7,687 bases of DNA from Bacteroidales bacterium UBA4417. GTDB taxonomy: Bacteria > Bacteroidota > Bacteroidia > Bacteroidales > UBA4417. Every line of letters begins with the position of its first letter. Position 1 is the first letter of the stretch. A model generated the notes under the pieces. That model was not told where the DNA came from. It ran no database searches and worked only from the letters and a program-made list of their open reading frames with translations. The stretch is from contig DGQJ01000319.1 in assembly GCA_002389705.1 (NCBI GenBank), positions 4,904 to 12,590 on the forward strand, in the 5' to 3' direction. The translations under genes and the position numbers were made by a program. Positions 7,130 through 7,687 of this stretch are shown here, in pieces.

Positions 7130-7687
7130 TTATTCCAGCATTCTGAGAAAATCATCCTCCGATATTACCGGGATGCCCAGTTTTTCTGCTTTCTGACGTT
7201 TTTCGGGGCCCATATTTTCACCCGCAACCACAAAATCGGTTTTAGCAGTTACACCACCTGCCAATTTGGCACCATGCATAACCACCATTTCTTCCAGTTC
7301 TTTCCTGCGCCTGGGTGAGCCAAACGAACCGGAAACCACGATACTTTTGCCCGCCAGACTGGAAGAAAGTAATTCCGGTTGTTTATCGGCAACCATCCGG
7401 AGCCCGGCAGCTTTCAGTTTTTCGATAAGTTGAAGGTTTTCCGGCTTGCGAAAGAAAGCAAAAATACTTCCGGCTACTTTTTCGCCTATATTTTCGGCCG
7501 CCTGCAATTCATCTATGCCTGCGCCGATAATTGAATCAATATTTTTAAAATGAAGGGCAAGTTTGCGGGCAACCGTTTCGCCCACGTACCTGATTCCCAG
7601 CGCAAACAACACCCGCTCGAATGGAGCCGATTTAGAAGCTTCAATGCCGTTAATAATATTTTGTGCGGTTTTTGCTTTAAAACTCAG
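7130..7687 (-). CDS. ligA: NAD-dependent DNA ligase LigA, C-terminal part (partial)
   Basis: The C-terminal 185 residues are visible; the frame stays open to the right edge, so the true start lies outside the window and the GTG at 7612 is internal. LigA seals nicks in duplex DNA using NAD+ and acts in Okazaki-fragment joining and repair. In visible numbering, the helix-hairpin-helix region covers about residues 26-95, with GIRYVGETVA (31-40) and AENIGEKVAGSI (64-75) as the recognisable hairpins. The BRCT domain covers about 111-185, from AGKSIVVSGSF through KTDFVVAGENMGPEKRQKA and LGIPVISEDDFLRML. The order and ending match full-length LigA of about 670 residues, so roughly 480 residues, including the adenylation domain and zinc finger, lie off the edge. 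The segment looks intact, with no frameshift. No terminator is obvious between its stop and the TPR gene, so some read-through is possible. Confidence 0.95.
   Translation of the reverse strand: MSFKAKTAQNIINGIEASKSAPFERVLFALGIRYVGETVARKLALHFKNIDSIIGAGIDELQAAENIGEKVAGSIFAFFRKPENLQLIEKLKAAGLRMVADKQPELLSSSLAGKSIVVSGSFGSPRRRKELEEMVVMHGAKLAGGVTAKTDFVVAGENMGPEKRQKAEKLGIPVISEDDFLRMLE

Noticed and set aside
7130..7612. A 160-residue gene starting at the GTG at 7612
   Set aside because: The same frame continues to the window edge with typical LigA sequence (the PFERVLFALGI segment spans the GTG), so this is the tail of a longer ligA gene.

Overview
This window most likely comes from a member of the Bacteroidota that has a type IX secretion system (T9SS). 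Four things point there. Two separate proteins end in a T9SS type A sorting domain (an IYPNP strand followed by a GIY-type strand). The TonB-dependent receptor carries the N-terminal carboxypeptidase-regulatory-like extension common in this phylum. One start region has a TTG-N19-TATATTTT arrangement close to the Bacteroidota promoter consensus (TTG / TAnnTTTG). The small secreted protein has a signal peptidase site followed directly by Gln, also common in this phylum. I cannot name a genus; a free-living or gut Bacteroidales/Marinilabiliales-like organism would fit.

Layout. Positions 1-1194 (+) hold the 3' part of a secreted M14 (N/E-type) zinc carboxypeptidase with a transthyretin-like domain and a T9SS sorting domain. 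It converges on a minus-strand gene pair across a bidirectional terminator hairpin at 1223-1253. That pair, read right to left, is a 114-residue membrane-anchored Cys/His protein (3798-4142) followed by a TonB-dependent outer-membrane receptor (1276-3717). Further right on the minus strand is a 131-residue secreted protein that is little more than a signal peptide, a short linker and a T9SS sorting domain (4250-4645). Next comes an AT-rich spacer with three inverted repeats (4646-4798), then a 739-residue cytoplasmic protein with six C-terminal TPR repeats in exact 34-residue register (4799-7018). Last is the 3' end of ligA (7130-7687), encoding the helix-hairpin-helix and BRCT domains of NAD-dependent DNA ligase.

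How the genes relate. The Cys/His protein and the receptor are probably co-transcribed and may form a small uptake module, with metal uptake as the best guess. A 15-bp perfect DNA palindrome lies 33 bp upstream of the first gene and is a candidate operator. The carboxypeptidase and the small sorting-domain protein are both predicted to leave the cell through the same T9SS. The TPR gene follows ligA but appears to have its own promoter. No RNA genes, insertion sequences, integrases or CRISPR arrays are visible, and no gene-free stretch exceeds about 155 bp. Nothing in the window amounts to a clearly new system. The most original items are the Cys/His protein beside the receptor, the minimal T9SS cargo, and the unassigned N-terminal two thirds of the TPR protein.
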